A stretch of 64,000 nucleotides of DNA from Streptomyces sp. SDr-06 (lineage in GTDB: Bacteria; Actinomycetota; Actinomycetes; Streptomycetales; Streptomycetaceae): contig NZ_QOLA01000003.1 of NCBI RefSeq assembly GCF_003324565.1, forward strand, positions 434,001 to 498,000. Reading direction: 5' to 3'. The notes under the pieces were generated by a model that was not told the origin of the DNA, ran no database searches, and worked only from the letters and a program-made list of their open reading frames with translations. Each line of letters begins with the position of its first letter. The stretch's first letter is position 1. The translations under genes and the position numbers were made by a program. This document shows positions 35,248 through 48,599 of this stretch, one piece after another.

Positions 35248-36054
35248 ATGACCGGGCAAGACCGCACCGCCGTGACCATCGACACCAGCAAGCCCCACCC
35301 GGCCCGGGTGTACGACTGGTTCCTCGGCGGCAAGGACAACTACCCGGTCGACGAGGCGCTCGCCGAGCAGCTGCTCGCCCTCGACTCGCGCGGCCGGGAC
35401 ATCGCCCGGGTCAACCGGGCGTTCATGCACCGCGCCACGCGCTGGCTCGCCGAACGGGGCGTACGCCAGTTCCTGGACATCGGCACCGGCATCCCCACCG
35501 AGCCCAATCTCCACCAGGTCGCCCAGCGCACCGCGCCCGACGCCCGGATCGTGTACGCGGACAACGACCCGATCGTGCTGCGGCACGCGGAGGCCCTGCT
35601 GCGTTCCACCCCGGAAGGTGTCACCGAGTACATCCAGGCCGACGTCCGCGAACCCGACCGCATCCTGGAACTCGCCCGCGACACCCTCGACTTCGACCGC
35701 CCGGTCGCGCTCTCACTGATCGCACTGACCCACTTCATCGGCGACGACGACGATGTGTACGGCATCGTCGACCGTCTGCTCGGCGTCCTCGCGCCGGGCA
35801 GCTACCTGGTCCTGTCGCAGATCACCGGTGACTTCGACCCGGAGAGCGCGGCCCGCGCCGTGGAGCTCTACAAGGAGGGCGGCGTCACGCTGCGCCCGCG
35901 CACCAAGGCCGAGGTCACCCGGTTCTTCCACGGCCGCGAACTGGCCGAGCCGGGCGTGGGGCTCGCCGCCGCCTGGCACCCCGAACTCGGCGAGGCGGCG
36001 GCCGCGGGCGACGACACCATTCCGGTCTACTCGGGCGTGGCCCGCAAGGCGTGA
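35248..36054 (+). CDS. SAM-dependent methyltransferase, DUF574 (Methyltransf_19) family
   Basis: A 268-residue protein of the DUF574 family, abundant in Streptomyces. The characteristic start IDTSKPHPARVYDWFLGGKDNYPVD is present. The SAM-binding motif reads FLDIGTGIPTEPNLH, with the acidic loop VYADNDPIV and ADVREPD. It lies 86 bp after the DUF397 gene; such methyltransferases often accompany HTH/DUF397 loci. The substrate is unknown, and several family members have no demonstrated activity. Confidence 0.92.
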   Translation: MTGQDRTAVTIDTSKPHPARVYDWFLGGKDNYPVDEALAEQLLALDSRGRDIARVNRAFMHRATRWLAERGVRQFLDIGTGIPTEPNLHQVAQRTAPDARIVYADNDPIVLRHAEALLRSTPEGVTEYIQADVREPDRILELARDTLDFDRPVALSLIALTHFIGDDDDVYGIVDRLLGVLAPGSYLVLSQITGDFDPESAARAVELYKEGGVTLRPRTKAEVTRFFHGRELAEPGVGLAAAWHPELGEAAAAGDDTIPVYSGVARKA

Positions 36055-36094
36055 GGCGGCGGGCGCGGCCGGAGCGGGCCGCGCCCGCCCGGGC

Positions 36095-37882
36095 TCACCC
36101 CAGGTCGAAGGCGTTCGGCAGGCCGAGCCGGTAGCGCAGCCGGTCGGTGGCCTTCAGGAGGTCGAGCTCCGGCGCGCTGTACAACGGCGTCACCGTGCAG
36201 CGGGGCGCCGTCGAACCCACCCGGTCCAGCAGGGCGTTGGCGGCGAGCCGCCCCGAGGTGTTGGCGCCCTCCATGGTGGCCAGGTCGATGGGGACGGCCA
36301 CGTAGTCGCCCGCGAGATAGAAGTTGGGGATCCTCGTGGCGGCCGTCGGCCGGTTGTGGAAGGTCCCCGTGGGGTGGATCAGCAGCTCGTCCTCGTTGTG
36401 CGGGTCCGGGGTGCCGATGCCCGAGACACCCGGGTCCAGGAACCAGGAGTGCAGCCCGGAGTCGCTGAGGACGGTCCTGCCGGTGTCGTTGAGCGCGGCC
36501 TTGAGCTGGGCCCACACCTCGCGCGCGACCTCGTCGCGGGTGCACTGCTTGGCGGTCTTGCCGTACAGCATCCCGGGCTTGTCCCATTCGGAGATGTCGA
36601 CCGAGAGGCAGTCGGCGACGGTCCCGTCGCCGTAGGCGGCGGCGAAGGGGCGCTGGGGCCAGTGCTCGGCCTGGGCGATGGCGGTCAGTGACCACGGCGA
36701 GTCGATGCAGTCGACGTGCCCGTGCACGATGTCGGGCCGCTCGGTCAGATAGAACTGGATGCCCGTCATCCAGTCGGTGCGCAGCTGGTCGCAGCGCCCG
36801 AGCTGCGGGTCGGCCGCGCGCATCGCCGCACTCCAGGCGGGCCGGGCGTGCTCCACGGGAAGCGCGCAGACGTAGTGGTCGGCCGTGACCATCGCCGCGG
36901 TGCCGCCGTCGTCCTCGACCCGGACGCCCGTCACCCTCCCGCCGCCGTAGGTGAAGTCGCGTACCGTCCAGCCCACCTTGAACTCCACGCCGAGTCCCCG
37001 CAGTTGAGTGACCCACGGGTCGATCCAGGCCTCGTTGGTCGGCGCGTTGAGGATGCGGTCCAGCGGGCCGTCCGCGCCCCGGCCGAGCGCGTTGAACACG
37101 AAGGCTTCGAGCAGGCTGCCCACCGTGCGGGTGCTGGCCTCCTCCGCCTTGGTCGCCACGATGTTCCGGGTGACGCCGACGGCGAGGATGCGCTGGTAGT
37201 CGTAACTCATCCGCGCGGCCCGGGTGAACGTCCACCAGGGCGTGGACTCCCACTGGTTGTCGCGGCGCTCCTGGCAGCTGGTGAGGAAGACCGCGAGCCG
37301 GTCCACGAAGTACGCGGCCTCGCGGGCGGGCAGCCGCTGGAAGGTGCCGAGCAGACCGGTCAGGGCGCGGCGGATGTCGTCGAGGGTGAGCGGCTGGGGC
37401 GTGCCGGCCCCCGGCATGGGCAGGCGCAGGTCCTCCTGGCCGGTCCGCGCGAACATCATCTCCTTGGGCGCCACCAGGTTGTCCCAGACGCCGTGCGCGT
37501 TGCCGGGGAACGGGATCCGCCGCAGCGTGTCCGGCAGGTTGTGGTAGATGCCGGGGATGAAGCGGAAGCCGTGTTCGGCGGGCAGCGGCCGGCGCCCGCC
37601 CTTCGCGCTGTCCGGCACGTCCATGGAGCGGGCCTTGCCGCCGAGCGCCCGGCGCTCGTAGAGCGTCACCCGCAAACCGCGCTCGGCCAGCTCATGGGCG
37701 GCCGTCAGTCCGGCCACCCCGCCGCCGAGCACGGCGACGCTCTGGCCGACCGCCGTGGTGCCCGCCGCCTCGGTGCCGGTGGCGGCCGAGGCGACGGGTG
37801 CCTCGACCCCGAGGGCGGCCGCCGCGCCCACCGCCGCCGTACCGGCGACAAAAGTCCGTCTCGTACTGCCCGTGCGTGCCAC
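36095..37882 (-). CDS. Tat-exported FAD-dependent oxidoreductase, phytoene-desaturase/HpnE-like
   Basis: A 595-residue amine-oxidase/phytoene-desaturase-type flavoprotein. It starts at GTG 37882 with a twin-arginine signal (TRRTFVAGTAAVGAAAALG), unusual for enzymes of carotenoid or hopanoid biosynthesis, implying action outside the membrane. The dinucleotide fold is VAVLGGGVAGLTAAHELAERGLRVTLYERR, followed by GGKARS, and the C-terminal FAD contact is FYLAGDYVAVPIDLATMEGANTSGR. There are no carotenoid genes nearby. Substrate unknown; a polyprenyl, squalene-like or amine substrate is possible. It is convergent with the DUF574 gene and apparently monocistronic. Confidence 0.85.
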   Translation of the reverse strand: MARTGSTRRTFVAGTAAVGAAAALGVEAPVASAATGTEAAGTTAVGQSVAVLGGGVAGLTAAHELAERGLRVTLYERRALGGKARSMDVPDSAKGGRRPLPAEHGFRFIPGIYHNLPDTLRRIPFPGNAHGVWDNLVAPKEMMFARTGQEDLRLPMPGAGTPQPLTLDDIRRALTGLLGTFQRLPAREAAYFVDRLAVFLTSCQERRDNQWESTPWWTFTRAARMSYDYQRILAVGVTRNIVATKAEEASTRTVGSLLEAFVFNALGRGADGPLDRILNAPTNEAWIDPWVTQLRGLGVEFKVGWTVRDFTYGGGRVTGVRVEDDGGTAAMVTADHYVCALPVEHARPAWSAAMRAADPQLGRCDQLRTDWMTGIQFYLTERPDIVHGHVDCIDSPWSLTAIAQAEHWPQRPFAAAYGDGTVADCLSVDISEWDKPGMLYGKTAKQCTRDEVAREVWAQLKAALNDTGRTVLSDSGLHSWFLDPGVSGIGTPDPHNEDELLIHPTGTFHNRPTAATRIPNFYLAGDYVAVPIDLATMEGANTSGRLAANALLDRVGSTAPRCTVTPLYSAPELDLLKATDRLRYRLGLPNAFDLG

Positions 37883-37982
37883 AGTGCCCCCTATTACCGG
37901 TGGTAACGGTCACGTCCGGCGCAGGAGCATACGGTCGGCCCGTCGATCCCGGAAGACTGACCGGGCACCTGATCGAGGGCGA

Positions 37983-38642
37983 TTACGAGACGAACTCCTC
38001 GTCCCCGTACCGGACTTCGGCCGTGTTCCAGTCGACGCCGAGGGCCTTGGTGAACTTCTGGGCCAGGGGCAGGTCGGCGATCGGGGCGACGAGGATGAGC
38101 CGCCCGTCGAGGGTGACCGAGCCGCCGCCGAGCTCGTCACGGGCCTCGGGGTTCGCGATCAGCGCGTCATGCAGGCGGGTCGCCGAGACGCCGGGCGCCT
38201 GGATCTCGACCGCGTCGGTATCCGGCGCGCTGCGCGGCAGGCAGCGGAAGGTCAGCACCGACTCCTGGTGGTACTGCTTGGCGATGAGGCCCGCGATGTG
38301 GTGCAACCCTTCCCGGCTCACCCTGTTGACGTCGAACTCGCGCGAGCGCTCGTAGGTGGTCTGCTTCAGGTCACCGGACCAGAAGACGCCGTCGAGCAGC
38401 TTCGAGGCGCCGGGCCGCGCCCCGTTGGCGTGCAGGAGCGCTCGTACCTCGTGGTCGAAGCGGGTGAGGCGGGTCTTCAGCCGCGGGTCGGCCGGATCGG
38501 TGATGATCGCGGTGTTGGTCGTGGCGAAGATCTCCGCCGTGGGGCAGCCGTGCCCTGCCACCGCCGCCCGCGCGGTCCCGGCTCCCGCCGCCCCCAGCGT
38601 CAGGGCGCCCACCGCCACCAGGACGCTCAACCTCTGCTTCAT
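37983..38642 (-). CDS. Secreted protein of unknown function
   Basis: A 219-residue protein with a classic Sec signal peptide (MKQRLSVLVAVGALTLGAAGAGTARA, cleavage near ARA-AV). The mature part contains two cysteines (GHGCPTAE and TFRCLPRS) that may form a disulfide, and charged, mixed alpha/beta sequence ending in GDEEFVS. I recognise no family; the segment around AEIFATTNTAIITDPADPRL recalls annotations for uncharacterised exported Streptomyces proteins. It lies 100 bp from the flavoprotein gene start on the same strand, so co-transcription is possible. Confidence 0.7.
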   Translation of the reverse strand: MKQRLSVLVAVGALTLGAAGAGTARAAVAGHGCPTAEIFATTNTAIITDPADPRLKTRLTRFDHEVRALLHANGARPGASKLLDGVFWSGDLKQTTYERSREFDVNRVSREGLHHIAGLIAKQYHQESVLTFRCLPRSAPDTDAVEIQAPGVSATRLHDALIANPEARDELGGGSVTLDGRLILVAPIADLPLAQKFTKALGVDWNTAEVRYGDEEFVS

Positions 38643-38866
38643 GCCTCAACTCCCTGCCCATGGCCTCACGTTGTCGCGCCGACGGCGCATCCGGATCACG
38701 GTAGGGGGCGCGGTTCAGGGTTAACCGCGGTAACTCCACGGATGGCCGATAACGACGGGTGGGCGGCCGCGCCGTGCGCCGCCGCACGCGCCCGCCCGCC
38801 TCCCCGAGGTGCGGCGGGCGCGGGCGCGGGGGCGGGGGACGGTCGGCGCCGCGCCTCACCGTGCTC

Positions 38867-39472
38867 TCACTGGCCCCGCCACACGTTGTCGAAGGCCGCG
38901 TCCTCGATGCTGCGCCGCTGCCGCTCCGCCGCCAGCTCCGTCACCGCGTCGTCGACGGCCGACAGAACGGTCAGAACGGCGTCGCCGGTGCGGTCCGCGA
39001 GATCCTCGGGCGGCTCGTCGTACAGCCGCGCCGCGGCCGCGAGCCCCGCCAGGACCGGCTCGCCCGAGGCCCAGCGCTCCATCGCCCGGCGCCGGTCCGG
39101 CGAATCGGCCACCCGCGTGCGGCCGGTGCGCCCGGGAAGCCAGCGGTGGTGCTCCCGGATGACGCTTCCCTCGGCCTCCAGGGTGGCGAGGTAGGCCGCG
39201 TACAGGCCGCGGCCCCTGCGCCACAGCCAGTCCTCCACCGACTCGTACGGTGCCTGCCGGGCCAGGGCCGACGCGGCTTCGGTCAGCCGCGGCTCACCCA
39301 GGTCGCGCGGCGGCCCCGGGACGACCCTGCCGCCGTCCAGGTCGACGACCCCGGCGTCGGCGAGGTCGAGCAGTTCGGCGCCGGCCAGCGCCAACGAGAG
39401 ATCGCCCTGCTCGGCGGGGCGATCGGCGGGGCCGTCCATGCTGACGAGCAGCAGGTCGCGGGCTGTGGTCAC
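38867..39472 (-). CDS. GPP34 (Golgi phosphoprotein 3-like) family protein
   Basis: A 201-residue protein of the GPP34 family. GTG 39472 is chosen as start because AAGGGA lies 7 bp upstream and the protein then begins TTARDLLLVSMDG, the family-typical first helix; an open frame to 39649 adds an implausible basic extension. Further family segments are LALAGAELLDLADAGVVDLDGGRV and RRRGRGLYAAYLATLEAEGSV. In eukaryotes GPP34 binds PI4P and retains Golgi enzymes; in actinobacteria the ligand and role are unknown, though it is widespread. It is divergent from the ychJ-type gene. Confidence 0.85.
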   Translation of the reverse strand: MTTARDLLLVSMDGPADRPAEQGDLSLALAGAELLDLADAGVVDLDGGRVVPGPPRDLGEPRLTEAASALARQAPYESVEDWLWRRGRGLYAAYLATLEAEGSVIREHHRWLPGRTGRTRVADSPDRRRAMERWASGEPVLAGLAAAARLYDEPPEDLADRTGDAVLTVLSAVDDAVTELAAERQRRSIEDAAFDNVWRGQ

Positions 39473-39623
39473 GTCGGATTCCCTTGCGGTGGCGGCGGCG
39501 GTCACCGTCCAGGACGTGGTCCGGCGCGGCGATCGGTCGTACCGGAGGCCCCGGCACACCACCACCATGCGACCCGGGCGGCCGCCACGCGGGCAGGCGG
39601 GGCCCTTGTGGTCAGATAGGGGC

Positions 39624-43043
<3,420 letters not shown>

Positions 43044-43080
43044 AGAGTCGTCCTGCTCGTATCGCGGAAGGACCGAGGGA

Positions 43081-44337
43081 ATGATGAACATGGGGGCTGC
43101 GGAGCCTGTGCAGCGCACGACCTGCTGCATCGTCGGCGGGGGACCCGCGGGGATGATGCTCGGACTGCTCCTGGCCAGAGCCGGGGTCGAGGTGACGGTC
43201 CTGGAGAAACACGGCGACTTCCTGCGGGACTTCAGGGGCGACACCGTCCACCCCTCCACCCTGCGTCTGCTGGACGAACTCGGCCTCGGAGAGCGCTTCG
43301 CGGCACTCCCGGCCCGCAGGCTGGAGGAGATGCACATGCGGATCGGCGACGCGACCGTCGTCATGGCCGACTTCCGCCGCATCCCCGGCCCGCACAAGTA
43401 CATCGCCATGGTTCCGCAGTGGGACTTCCTCGGCCTGCTCGCCGAAGCGGCGGGAAAGGAGCCGACGTTCACGCTGCGCATGCGCACCGCCGTCACGGGC
43501 CTGCGGACCGAGGACGGCCGGGTCACGGGCGTGCGGTACGTCGATGAACACGGCGCCGCCCGGGAACTGGCCGCCGATCTCACCGTGGCCTGTGACGGCC
43601 GGGACTCGGTCGTGGCCCGCGCGGCCGGGCTTCGCCAGGAGCGCTTCGAGGTGCCGATGGACGTCTGGCAGGCGAGGGTGACCGCGCCCCGGGGAGGCGT
43701 GAAGGAGGGCCGCGTCTTCGCCCGCTTCGGCGGCGGCCAGGCGGCCGTCACCATGGACCGGGGCGACTACTACCAGACCGCCTATCTGATCCCCAAGGGC
43801 CAGGACGCGGCCCTGCGCGCGCACGACGTGCAGTGGCTGCGCGACCGTCTCGGCGACCTCTTCGGCTGGGACGCGGAGGTGACGGCCGAGATCCGTTCCT
43901 GGGACGACGTGAAACTGCTCGACGTGACGATGGGGCGGCTGCCCCGCTGGTACCGGGACGGGCTGCTGTGCATCGGCGACGCCGCCCACACCATGTCGCC
44001 CGTGGGCGGTGTCGGCGTCAATCTGGCCGTCCAGGACGCGGTGGCGGCCGCCCGCATCCTCGCGGAGCCGCTACGCCAACACGCTGTGACCACACGGCAT
44101 TTGGAGCGCGTCCAGCGTCGCCGGGGGCTGCCCGTGAGCATCGTGCAGCGGCAGCAGCGCGGCGAGCACGACATGCTGCTGGGGCCCGCGCTCGACGGGA
44201 CCCTGAGCGGTGACCGGCTGCCGCTGCCCCTGCGCCTGGTCCAGCGCTTCCCGGCCCTGCGCGGTCTCACCGCGTACCTGGGCGGCGTCGGTGTCCGGCC
44301 CGAGCGCGCGCCGCAATTCGCGTGCAGGAGAGGGTAG
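43081..44337 (+). CDS. FAD-dependent aromatic hydroxylase-like monooxygenase
   Basis: A 418-residue class A flavoprotein monooxygenase of the p-hydroxybenzoate-hydroxylase superfamily. Motifs in order: GxGxxG region CCIVGGGPAGMMLGLLLARAGVEVTVLEK, the DG motif ACDGRDSVVARAAGL, and the GD motif LCIGDAAHTMSPVGGVGVNLAVQDA. The start is the ATG at 43081 with GAGGGA adjacent upstream; extension to 43009 would cross the operator. Such enzymes hydroxylate aromatic compounds, including antibiotics such as tetracyclines and rifamycins, or act in polyketide tailoring. With the neighbouring TetR and MDR exporter genes, a xenobiotic- or antibiotic-inactivation role is plausible but inferred. Confidence 0.87.
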   Translation: MMNMGAAEPVQRTTCCIVGGGPAGMMLGLLLARAGVEVTVLEKHGDFLRDFRGDTVHPSTLRLLDELGLGERFAALPARRLEEMHMRIGDATVVMADFRRIPGPHKYIAMVPQWDFLGLLAEAAGKEPTFTLRMRTAVTGLRTEDGRVTGVRYVDEHGAARELAADLTVACDGRDSVVARAAGLRQERFEVPMDVWQARVTAPRGGVKEGRVFARFGGGQAAVTMDRGDYYQTAYLIPKGQDAALRAHDVQWLRDRLGDLFGWDAEVTAEIRSWDDVKLLDVTMGRLPRWYRDGLLCIGDAAHTMSPVGGVGVNLAVQDAVAAARILAEPLRQHAVTTRHLERVQRRRGLPVSIVQRQQRGEHDMLLGPALDGTLSGDRLPLPLRLVQRFPALRGLTAYLGGVGVRPERAPQFACRRG

Positions 44338-44362
44338 TTGGGGTCGGCGGACGGGCGGGGTC

Positions 44363-44980
44363 TCAGCGCTCCACGGCGAGCAGGGTGAAGGTCACCAGCT
44401 CGTCCGCGGCGGCCTCCAGGTCGAGCTCGGGGTGGACCAGCCAGTGCGCGATGACCCCGTCGATCGCCCCGCCGATGGCCAGCGACACCGTACGCGGGTC
44501 GAACTCCCGGAAGCTGCCCGCTTCTTGACCCCACGTCAGCAGAGCGGCAAGCCCCTGCCAGCGGCCGCCGGTGTCGTGCGAGCCCGGCGTCTTCAGCCGG
44601 GTGCCGCCGTGGTCGTCCAGGAGCATCTCGACGATCACCCGCACATGACGCCGGTTGGCCCGCTGGTAGCCGATCATCGCCCGCACATAGGCGACGAGGG
44701 CGCCCCGGGGGTCGTCCTCGCGCTCGACACGTTCGGCGACATACGCCGTGAACTGGTCGAGGACGTGGGCCAGGGTCGCCTCGGTCAGCTTGTCCTTGGA
44801 GGCGTAGTGGTAGAGGACGGCCGCCTTGGAGACCCCGGCCTGCTCGGCGATGGCGGCCAACGAGGTGGCCGGGTAGCCGCGGGTGGCGATGGAGTCGATG
44901 GTGGCCTCGATGAGCTGGCGGCGCCGGGCCTGCTCGGTGAAGGTGGGCCGCTCCGCACCGGCGCCTTGACGAGCGGACAT
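44363..44980 (-). CDS. TetR-family transcriptional regulator
   Basis: A 205-residue regulator with the N-terminal TetR helix-turn-helix (ATSLAAIAEQAGVSKAAVLYHYASKDKLTEATL) and a helical C-terminal ligand pocket. It lies 82 bp downstream of the MFS exporter gene on the same strand, so the two probably share a transcript. It is convergent with the flavin monooxygenase, whose promoter carries a large ACCGATCGGT-type inverted repeat. I see no copy of that repeat upstream of the MFS gene. Most likely it senses the compound handled by the monooxygenase and exporter. Confidence 0.92.
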   Translation of the reverse strand: MSARQGAGAERPTFTEQARRRQLIEATIDSIATRGYPATSLAAIAEQAGVSKAAVLYHYASKDKLTEATLAHVLDQFTAYVAERVEREDDPRGALVAYVRAMIGYQRANRRHVRVIVEMLLDDHGGTRLKTPGSHDTGGRWQGLAALLTWGQEAGSFREFDPRTVSLAIGGAIDGVIAHWLVHPELDLEAAADELVTFTLLAVER

Positions 44981-45062
44981 CGCGCCACCACTCCCTGCTC
45001 TGAAGTCCCTGACCTGCCGGTTCCCGACCGTATCAGGCGCTGCGGGGGCGCTGGTCGCGAGC

Positions 45063-47135
45063 TCAGACGCGGCTGGTCGCGCTCTCTTTCCGCCGGACCG
45101 ACGGCAGGCCGTTGGCCAGGTCCTCCGCCATCAGGCGCTTGGCGATCGCGTCCGCCGCGGCGCGCAATTCCGCGCTGCGGGGCCTCCCGCGGTCCCTCTC
45201 CAGCTGCTCGTTCAGCCACGTCGACCAGGAACGGGAGATCGCGTCCACCTCGCGCTCCCCGGCCGGGGTGTGCGAGAAGTAGCTGCCCTCGCGGCTGAGG
45301 AATCCCTCCTCGACCATCCGCTGGAACACCGGCACCAGCACCTCGGGCGGCACATGGCGGCGGGACGCGATCAGGCCGAGGCTCGCGTGCCCCACCATGC
45401 GGGTGTACTGCTCGACCTGCATGACCGCCCAGGCGCCCGCCACGTCGAGCCGGGTGTCGGAGGCGGCGACGATCCGCCGCGCGGTGTTCATGTCCGCACC
45501 GCGCACGATCTTGCCGACGGCGAGTTCGAGCACCTTCGCGGAGTCGCCCGTCGTCGGCTGCGCGAAGCCCTCGCCCATGTCGGTGGAGGCGGACCGCGCG
45601 GTGTCGCGCAGCTCGACCTGCTTGAGGAAGAGCGCGACCAGGAAGCCCACGGCGGCGACCGGAACCGTCCACAGGAACACGGTGTGGAGGCTGTCGGAGT
45701 ACGCCTGCACGATGGGGGCGGCCGTCGCCGGGGGCAACTGGTGCAGCCCCGCCGGGGACTGCGCGGCCTGGGCGAGCTGGGCCGGGTTCGCGCCGCCGGC
45801 TCTGGCGGCCGCGGCCACCCCGTCCTGGAGATTCGGCTTGAGGGTGTTGGCGTAGATGGTGCCGAACACGGCCGTGCCGAACGAGCTGCCGAGCGTACGG
45901 AAGAAGGTGACACCGGAGGTCGCCGTGCCCAGGTCCGCGTAGTCGACGGTGTTCTGCACGGCGATGGTGAGGACCTGCATGCACAGGCCGATGCCGAGCC
46001 CGAGCACGAACATGTAGAGCGATTCCAGCCAGGCGCCGACGCCCGGCCCCATCAGCGACAGCAGATACAGACCCACCCCCATGACGAGGGCGCCCACGAT
46101 CGGGAAGATCCGGTACTGGCCGGTCTTGCTCACCACGTTGCCGCTGAAAATCGACGCGATGAGCAGGCCGATGACCATGGGCAGGGTGCGCACGCCCGAG
46201 ACCGTCGCCGAGTCGCCGTCGACGTACTGGAGGTACGTCGGCAGGAAGGTCATCGCGCCGAGCATGGCGAAGCCCACGATGAAGCTGAGGACCGAGCACA
46301 CCGTGAAGACGGGATTGCGGAACAGCCGCATCGGCAGCATTGGTTCGACCGCCCGCGTCTCCGCCCAGCAGAACAGGGAGAGCGCGATCAGACCGCCCGC
46401 GAACAGGGCGATGATCGTGGGCGAGCCCCAGGCGAACTCGTTGCCGCCCCAACTGGTCGCGAGGATCAGGGCGCTGGACCCCGCCGCCACCAGACCGATG
46501 CCGAGGTAGTCGATGACGGGCTTGGCCGACGAGCGCACCGAGGGGATGTTCCGGGCCGCCGCGATCACCACCAGGATCGCGATGGGCACGTTCACGTAGA
46601 AGGCCCAGCGCCAGCTCAGATGGTCGGTGAAGAGGCCGCCGAGCAGCGGCCCGATGACCGTCGAGACGCCGAACACGGCGCCGATCGCACCCTGGTACTT
46701 GCCGCGTTCGCGCAGCGGGATCACATCGGCGATCAGCGCCATCGCGGTCACCATCAGACCGCCCGCGCCGATGCCCTGGAGCGCCCGCCAGGCGATGAGG
46801 AGCGACATGTTCGTCGCCAGGCCGCACAGGAACGAGCCGGTGATGAAGGTGACCGCGGAGACCTGGAAGACGACCTTGCGCCCGAACAGGTCGCCGAACT
46901 TGCCGACCAGCGCGGTCGCGACGGTCTCCGCCAGGAGGTAGGAGGTGACCACCCACGACATGTGGGCGGCGCCGCCGAGGTCCGAGACGATGGTGGGGAG
47001 AGCGGTGCCGACGATGGTCTGGTCGAGCGCGGCCAGCAGCATGCCGAGCATGATCGTCCCGAAGACGATGTTCCGCTGCCGGACGTCGAGCACGGGTGGC
47101 GCGGACACGGGTGCTGTATCGCTGGCGGTGGTCAC
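45063..47135 (-). CDS. MDR-family MFS transporter (DHA2, EmrB/QacA type) with C-terminal winged-helix-like extension
   Basis: A 690-residue drug:H+ antiporter. About fourteen membrane helices occupy residues 20-515. Motif A appears as [13 protein letters not shown], and the DHA-type motif C as [16 protein letters not shown]; the N-terminus carries the [13 protein letters not shown] segment with the membrane Asp typical of this family. Residues about 530-690 are cytoplasmic, with a MarR/PadR-like winged-helix look ([35 protein letters not shown]). I know of such extensions in other actinobacterial MDR transporters; their role is unknown. Start is GTG 47135 with GAGGGTG upstream. Exports hydrophobic or aromatic compounds; probably co-transcribed with the TetR gene. 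Confidence 0.92.
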   Translation of the reverse strand: MTTASDTAPVSAPPVLDVRQRNIVFGTIMLGMLLAALDQTIVGTALPTIVSDLGGAAHMSWVVTSYLLAETVATALVGKFGDLFGRKVVFQVSAVTFITGSFLCGLATNMSLLIAWRALQGIGAGGLMVTAMALIADVIPLRERGKYQGAIGAVFGVSTVIGPLLGGLFTDHLSWRWAFYVNVPIAILVVIAAARNIPSVRSSAKPVIDYLGIGLVAAGSSALILATSWGGNEFAWGSPTIIALFAGGLIALSLFCWAETRAVEPMLPMRLFRNPVFTVCSVLSFIVGFAMLGAMTFLPTYLQYVDGDSATVSGVRTLPMVIGLLIASIFSGNVVSKTGQYRIFPIVGALVMGVGLYLLSLMGPGVGAWLESLYMFVLGLGIGLCMQVLTIAVQNTVDYADLGTATSGVTFFRTLGSSFGTAVFGTIYANTLKPNLQDGVAAAARAGGANPAQLAQAAQSPAGLHQLPPATAAPIVQAYSDSLHTVFLWTVPVAAVGFLVALFLKQVELRDTARSASTDMGEGFAQPTTGDSAKVLELAVGKIVRGADMNTARRIVAASDTRLDVAGAWAVMQVEQYTRMVGHASLGLIASRRHVPPEVLVPVFQRMVEEGFLSREGSYFSHTPAGEREVDAISRSWSTWLNEQLERDRGRPRSAELRAAADAIAKRLMAEDLANGLPSVRRKESATSRV

Positions 47136-47211
47136 ACTGGCACCCTCACACCGCCGCAGGTGGCGCGCATGCCCTCGGGGCCGTGCGGGTGAGGCGGCGG
47201 GTGCCCGGCGC

Positions 47212-48213
47212 TCAGGCGCCCAGCACGACCTCGGAACCGACCTCCGGAAGGGCCCGCACCGCCGGGGGCGCGGCGCGGTGGAGCCTTGGCAGCGCGGGCA
47301 CGGACGCGACGAACACCAGCGTGGTCAGCACGAAGGGCCACGTGAAGGCGTGCCCGCAGGCCGGTGCGAAGAGCGCGTTCAGGGCCGGGCCGAGCACCGT
47401 GGCCGTCGCGGCGCCGGCCACCGCGAAGCCGAGGCTCCAGCGGTCGGCCGCGAGCAGCACCCCGCACAGCGCCATCGCCACGAGCACGGCGTTGTAGCCC
47501 ATGCTGCCGTCCACGATCCGCGCGGTGGGGGCGCCGAGCGCCCATGCGGTCACCAGTCCCACGGTGCTGCCGACGCAGGCCATCGCGCCCGCCGTCCGGC
47601 TGGCCGCGAAGATGCCGACGAGCAGGATCAGGCCGACGTACCACTGCGGCATGAGGAAGATCTGCGCGATGTTCGCGAGGAACGCGCGTCCCACGTCGTC
47701 GACGGCGAGCGCGACCGACCCCTCGGCCGCGCGGCTCAGCTCGGCCGAGTGCGGACCGCCGTGCCACACCCGCTCGAAGCCGGGCGCCGCGATCGTCATC
47801 GCCGTCGCCATCAGGCAGAACGGCAGCGTCAGGGTGGGCAGGCCCCAGCCGCGCAGCAGGGTCGTGGCGGCCGCCGTGACGACGGTGACGACCGCGCAGC
47901 CGCCCGCCGCGAGCACCATCGTCGACGGATGGCCGGGGCCGAGGAACACGGCGAAGCCGACCGCGACGAGGCAGGCGTTGAACCCCTCGAGCCCGGCGGA
48001 CACCCTGCTCCGGTCCACCCCGAGCACCTGCGCGGTGCCGGTGCCGAGCGCCGTGCCGACCAGCCCGTAGAGGCCGTACTCCCACCCCGCGGCGAACAGC
48101 GCGACCGTGAAGATGACCCCGGTCACCGCGCTCGGCATGAAGTGCACCTGGGCCTGGCCGCGCAGCACGTGCAGCGCGAACAGTTCTCCCCGTCGTGTAC
48201 GCGGCAATCGCAC
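47212..48213 (-). CDS. Urea transporter (UT/SLC14 family)
   Basis: A 333-residue membrane protein with about ten hydrophobic helices. The UT-family repeat motif is visible in [37 protein letters not shown] and, in the second half, in [23 protein letters not shown], marking the two pseudo-symmetric halves. The GTG at 48213 is chosen because AGGAGGAG lies about 6 bp upstream; the open frame to 48384 adds a non-conserved extension. It would mediate channel-like urea entry along a gradient. No urease gene lies nearby. It is 77 bp upstream of the MFS gene on the same strand, so readthrough is possible. Confidence 0.85.
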   Translation of the reverse strand: MRLPRTRRGELFALHVLRGQAQVHFMPSAVTGVIFTVALFAAGWEYGLYGLVGTALGTGTAQVLGVDRSRVSAGLEGFNACLVAVGFAVFLGPGHPSTMVLAAGGCAVVTVVTAAATTLLRGWGLPTLTLPFCLMATAMTIAAPGFERVWHGGPHSAELSRAAEGSVALAVDDVGRAFLANIAQIFLMPQWYVGLILLVGIFAASRTAGAMACVGSTVGLVTAWALGAPTARIVDGSMGYNAVLVAMALCGVLLAADRWSLGFAVAGAATATVLGPALNALFAPACGHAFTWPFVLTTLVFVASVPALPRLHRAAPPAVRALPEVGSEVVLGA

Positions 48214-48599
48214 GAGCCCTCCTCCTGTCAACCAAGAAACCGGCCCGTAACAGCCAAGCGCACTGTAAGGGGCGACCCAGGGGACCCGGCAAGAGGCATA
48301 CATCGGCAGAAGACGGCATAAAAGAGCCCGGAACCCGCACGACCGGAAAGGTTCGTAGACGAGGACAGCACCGGGCGCGTGCATACGGACGATGGAACGA
48401 GAGACCGGGCGCGAGCAGGCCCCAAGGACCTGCCCCGACCGCCGTGCGCCACGGCCTGACGGGCCTGCTCCCCGCCGCTGTCTGCCGGGCCCCCGCCTTA
48501 CTCGTGGGCCAACCTCCCTCCCTGAAGATCAGGCGCGTACACGGTGGCGGCCGCGTACGCGCCGGAAAGCGAGGAGAGCCGGGCTTGAGTGACGTTCCG
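48214..48599. other. 386-bp intergenic region upstream of the urea transporter
   Basis: Contains the promoter side of the urea-transporter gene on the minus strand and the 3' flank of the M1 peptidase gene. It is less GC-rich around 48280-48330. On the minus strand TACAGT (reverse complement of 48262-48267) is a possible -10 element, but no good -35 is paired with it. No gene is supported. Confidence 0.45.
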
